Below the pieces are notes generated by a model that worked only from the letters and a program-made list of their open reading frames with translations, was not told the origin of the DNA and searched no databases. A program made the position numbers and the translations under genes. A stretch of DNA of 64,000 bases. It comes from Amycolatopsis australiensis (GTDB taxonomy: Bacteria; Actinomycetota; Actinomycetes; Mycobacteriales; Pseudonocardiaceae). Below are positions 63,942-64,000 of this stretch, in pieces; the first letter of the stretch is position 1; each line of letters starts with the position of its first letter. Where the stretch lies: contig NZ_FPJG01000006.1 of assembly GCF_900119165.1 (NCBI RefSeq), positions 5,208,001 through 5,272,000 of the forward strand. The letters run 5' to 3'.

Positions 63942-64000
63942 GACGCCACCTCGGGCACCGGCGCGACCTCGACCTCGGCGATCCGGTGCTTGTCCATCGT
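63938..64000 (-). CDS. 3' end of a paired CNNM/CorC-family gene (partial)
   Basis: The frame enters from the right window edge and ends TMDKHRIAEVEVAPVPEVAS, like the last strands of a CorC_HlyC domain. It is most likely the second CNNM-family paralogue, which usually precedes the shorter one. Its stop overlaps the next gene's start (GTGA). Confidence 0.65.
   Translation of the reverse strand, partial: TMDKHRIAEVEVAPVPEVAS

Overview
The window is very GC-rich, gene-dense chromosomal DNA from an actinomycete, most likely a member of the Pseudonocardiales (Amycolatopsis or a close relative). This is an inference from GTG starts, GTGA/ATGA gene overlaps, the gcvH-garA-ftsR-DUF151-MerR synteny, DtxR/IdeR-type iron boxes and the overall gene set. 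No rRNA, tRNA, CRISPR array, transposase or prophage gene was seen.

Layout. (1) 1-18.8 kb is a siderophore-type NRPS locus: the 3' part of a multimodular NRPS (partial C-A-MT-PCP, C-A-MT-PCP, C-A-PCP, C-A-PCP), then panD four bases downstream, an iron box, a Tat lipoprotein siderophore-binding protein, an MbtH protein, a terminator, and a convergent heterodimeric ABC exporter pair with its own iron box. Module 3 has a beta-alanine-like specificity code, which gives panD (aspartate to beta-alanine) a job in the pathway. (2) 18.8-24.2 kb: a membrane transporter, a DinB protein, a GC-rich tandem repeat array, a stand-alone single-chain PheRS-like enzyme, and a TetR/quinone-reductase/MBL group. 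(3) 24.3-28.8 kb: a sulfonate-uptake operon ssuCBAD in which ssuC carries a frameshift and ssuB an in-frame amber codon, next to an IclR regulator. (4) 28.8-38 kb: TetR-controlled oxidoreductases, an MFS/PLP-enzyme pair and a marR-MFS-dienelactone hydrolase operon. (5) 38-40.9 kb: two divergent operons for six ribosomal-protein paralogues without zinc-binding cysteines (L31, L32 / L28, L33, S14, S18) plus a CobW-like Mrf homologue, around a candidate Zur site. (6) 40.9-47.4 kb: siroheme synthase, hydrolase, crotonase, acyl-CoA ligase, two paralogous lipoproteins and a short protein. (7) 47.4-53.2 kb: the conserved pgsA-gcvH-garA-ftsR-DUF151-MerR block, interrupted by a MerR/thioredoxin/TetR insert and ending in a tandem glycine riboswitch with no glycine gene behind it in this window. 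(8) 53.2-58.2 kb: a cell-surface sugar cassette (epimerase, GT-C/GT2 fusion, GtrA, SqdB-like synthase). (9) 58.2-64 kb: an MmyB-type regulator with twin operators, a catalytically degenerate aldo/keto reductase, a long repeat-rich membrane protein, a DNA-glycosylase-like protein and a CNNM/CBS membrane-protein pair.

The strongest leads are the panD/beta-alanine-module link, the orphan riboswitch in front of the glycan cassette, the single-chain PheRS-like enzyme, the doubly broken ssu operon, the complete cysteine-free ribosomal set with a CobW remnant, the repeat-rich membrane protein, and a recurring 11-bp palindrome TCCACWGTGGA.
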